This document shows positions 62,718 through 64,000 of a stretch of 64,000 nt of DNA, piece after piece. The stretch comes from Azospirillum canadense (GTDB lineage: Bacteria; Pseudomonadota; Alphaproteobacteria; Azospirillales; Azospirillaceae): assembly GCF_025961225.1 (NCBI RefSeq), contig NZ_JAOQNG010000010.1, positions 1,602,501 to 1,666,500 of the forward strand, given 5' to 3'. Every line of letters begins with the position of its first letter. Positions within the stretch are counted from its first letter, which is position 1. The notes under the pieces were generated by a model that made no database searches, was not told where the DNA came from, and saw nothing but the letters and a program-made list of their open reading frames with translations. Both the position numbers and the translations under genes were made by a program.

Positions 62718-63179
62718 GTCAATCACTCCTGTATACGAATGACCGATGACAGGCATTTCCGCCTTCGTTGCCTACTTTGCCACACATCTTTCAATGTTCA
62801 ACCTTGGATATGCAGATCCCAGTATGCATTTTCATTGGATATTCTGCGCCGAGACAAATTGGTATCTTTAGAAACAACTCCATTCTGTTTGTATCTCCCT
62901 GAAAACGCGGGAAAATTCCCTCCGCGCGCGGCGTTTTCCCTGAACACCGGAGCGCTCAATCGAATTCATCTCGTACAATTTGTCGCAGCACCTCGCGGGC
63001 ATCGGGCGCAGCGGATGCTTCGGTGCATGAGCTTCGGCGCATAATCGTCCAGGCACCGGACAAGAAACCGCCGGTCGGCCATGGCAAGCCTTGAATTCCA
63101 ACGGCCCAGCCCGCACCTAGCCGTCATCCCGTGCCCTCCCCGGGAAGTGGCAAGTGACTGAAACAGCGTGGGTTTTCCG
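62718..63179. other. AT-rich gap with inverted repeat, no gene seen
   Basis: Composition is clearly AT-richer than the flanks up to about 62980. It holds an inverted repeat GAAAACGC (62901-62908) / GCGTTTTC (62931-62938). A minus-strand frame of 82 codons at 62868-63116 has no ribosome site or family resemblance, and I do not call it. Confidence 0.4.
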
Positions 63180-64000
63180 ATGCAGGATCTGGCGGCGCGC
63201 GCCCCGGCGGCCCGATGGGCGACCATCGTGGCGTTTTTTCTGAATGGCACCGTCTTCGGGGGGTGGGCGACGCAAATTCCCGTGATCAAGGCCCATCTGG
63301 ACCTGAGCCCGGCCGTGGTCGGGCTGGCCCTGCTCTGCTTGGCCGCCGGCGCCCTGACGGCGATGATCGGGACCGGCGCCCTGCTCGGGCGGGTGGGGAG
63401 CGCGCCAGCGGTGCGGGTGACCGCCCTACTCTTCGCGCTGCTGCTGCCCCTGCCGGCGCTGATGCCGAACCTCGCCGCCCTGTGCGCCGTGTTGTTCCTG
63501 TTCGGCGCGGCCGGCGGGACAATGGACGTCGCCATGAACGCGCACGGCGCGTTGGTCGAGCGGCACCTGGGCCGGCCGATCATGTCGTCCCTGCACGGCA
63601 TGTGGAGCCTGGGCGGCCTGTTCGGCGCAGCGGCCGGCGGCTTGCTCCTGCAAATGATCCCGCCCACGGCGGCTTGCGCGGTGATCGCCGGCGCGCTGAT
63701 CGCGCTGTTCCTGGCGCTGCAGGGCCGCTTCCTGCCGGGCAAGGCCGATGGCGGCGCGGAATCGGGCGGCCTTGCCTTGCCGAGCCGCGGCACCCTCCTG
63801 CTTGGCGCGCTGACCTTCCTGGCCTTCCTGAGCGAGGGCGCCATCCTGGACTGGAGCGCCATCTATCTGCGCGAGGATCTGGGCGGGGCGACCACCGTCG
63901 CCGGCCTGGGCTTCGCGGTGTTCTCCGGCGCCATGGCCGCCGGTCGCTTCTGCGGGGATGCGCTTCGCCAGCGCGTCGGCGGGACGACCCTGGTGCGGTC
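63180..64000 (+). CDS. MFS transporter, YbjJ-like (3' end outside window)
   Basis: The first 273 residues of a major-facilitator membrane transporter; it continues past the window. About nine membrane segments are visible. Family-like segments are NGTVFGGWATQIPVIKAHLD, GTMDVAMNAHGALVERHLG and SSLHGMWSLGGLFGAAAGG, typical of the YbjJ group of putative sugar or drug exporters. ATG at 63180 starts the only long frame; no strong ribosome site is visible. The substrate is unknown. Confidence 0.85.
   Translation, partial: MQDLAARAPAARWATIVAFFLNGTVFGGWATQIPVIKAHLDLSPAVVGLALLCLAAGALTAMIGTGALLGRVGSAPAVRVTALLFALLLPLPALMPNLAALCAVLFLFGAAGGTMDVAMNAHGALVERHLGRPIMSSLHGMWSLGGLFGAAAGGLLLQMIPPTAACAVIAGALIALFLALQGRFLPGKADGGAESGGLALPSRGTLLLGALTFLAFLSEGAILDWSAIYLREDLGGATTVAGLGFAVFSGAMAAGRFCGDALRQRVGGTTLVR

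Noticed and set aside
60757..63010. Genomic island integrated at tRNA-Leu
   Set aside because: No integrase gene and no duplicate of the tRNA 3' end near the AT-rich patch. The NDUFA9-like gene between them has normal composition.
62868..63116. 82-codon minus-strand frame in the AT-rich gap
   Set aside because: No ribosome site, cysteine- and arginine-rich composition, and it straddles the change from AT-rich to GC-rich DNA.

Overview
The window is high-GC DNA (GC-rich third positions throughout) from an alphaproteobacterium, most likely Rhodospirillales and Azospirillum-like. The reasons are the conserved orders kdsD-lptC-lptA-lptB-rpoN-hpf-ptsN and hemA-prfA-prmC-DUF4167-clpB, an NDUFA9-type protein, a polyhydroxyalkanoate phasin, an alphaproteobacterial chemoreceptor tail, and GC-rich palindromic intergenic repeats of a kind I associate with Azospirillum. 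It reads as chromosomal core with a few accessory patches. I see no plasmid, phage, CRISPR or intact insertion sequence.

Layout. 0-4.3 kb: LysR regulator with a glutathione S-transferase, a 45-residue protein behind an operator-rich AT patch, a metallo-beta-lactamase-fold hydrolase, two unknown genes, and tRNA-Asn/tRNA-Asp. 4.4-12.7 kb: a catabolic operon for a four-carbon sugar acid (otnI-otnK-denD, a three-part TRAP transporter, an aldehyde dehydrogenase, an SDR). 12.7-16.7 kb: two unknowns, a PAP2 phosphatase, ahcY behind a perfect 18-bp palindrome, and a lipoprotein. 16.8-25.1 kb: argD-argF-hslO, an ABC-2 permease, recX, an outer-membrane protein, rpmB, a phasin and meaB. 25.2-35.6 kb: heme oxygenase, Atm1-type ABC exporter, chemoreceptor, SH3 lipoprotein, azlCD, a broken dioxygenase-like gene, a PAQR/hemolysin III protein, a signal peptidase, DUF2000 and an AraC regulator. 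35.6-45.7 kb: clpB, Nudix, MOSC, DUF4167, prmC, a DUF559 nuclease, prfA, hemA, ispG. 45.8-53.9 kb: RodZ-like protein, ptsP, nitronate monooxygenase, lysC, ubiG, ptsN. 53.9-60.8 kb: hpf, rpoN, lptBAC, kdsD, rnd, tRNA-Leu. 61-64 kb: NDUFA9-like protein, an AT-rich patch with an orphan membrane protein, and the start of an MFS transporter.

How the genes work together. The tetronate operon imports a C4 sugar acid (TRAP), oxidises it (DenD), isomerises it (OtnI) and phosphorylates it (OtnK); the usual decarboxylase OtnC is not in the window. PtsP and PtsN are two parts of the nitrogen phosphotransferase system and lie 3.6 kb apart, with PtsN beside the sigma-54 gene. KdsD and LptC/A/B serve lipopolysaccharide synthesis and transport. 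HemA, PrfA and PrmC join heme and translation-termination functions.

The most interesting signals are not one new defence-like system. They are a family of GC-rich palindromes that supply gene ends and start-site leaders, including a pair flanking a DUF559 nuclease inserted between prfA and prmC; exact short tandem duplications at gene boundaries, two of them repeating the stop codon in frame; the probable SahR operator of ahcY; a tetronate operon without otnC; a PhaF-like phasin; and gene remnants next to dispersed repeats.
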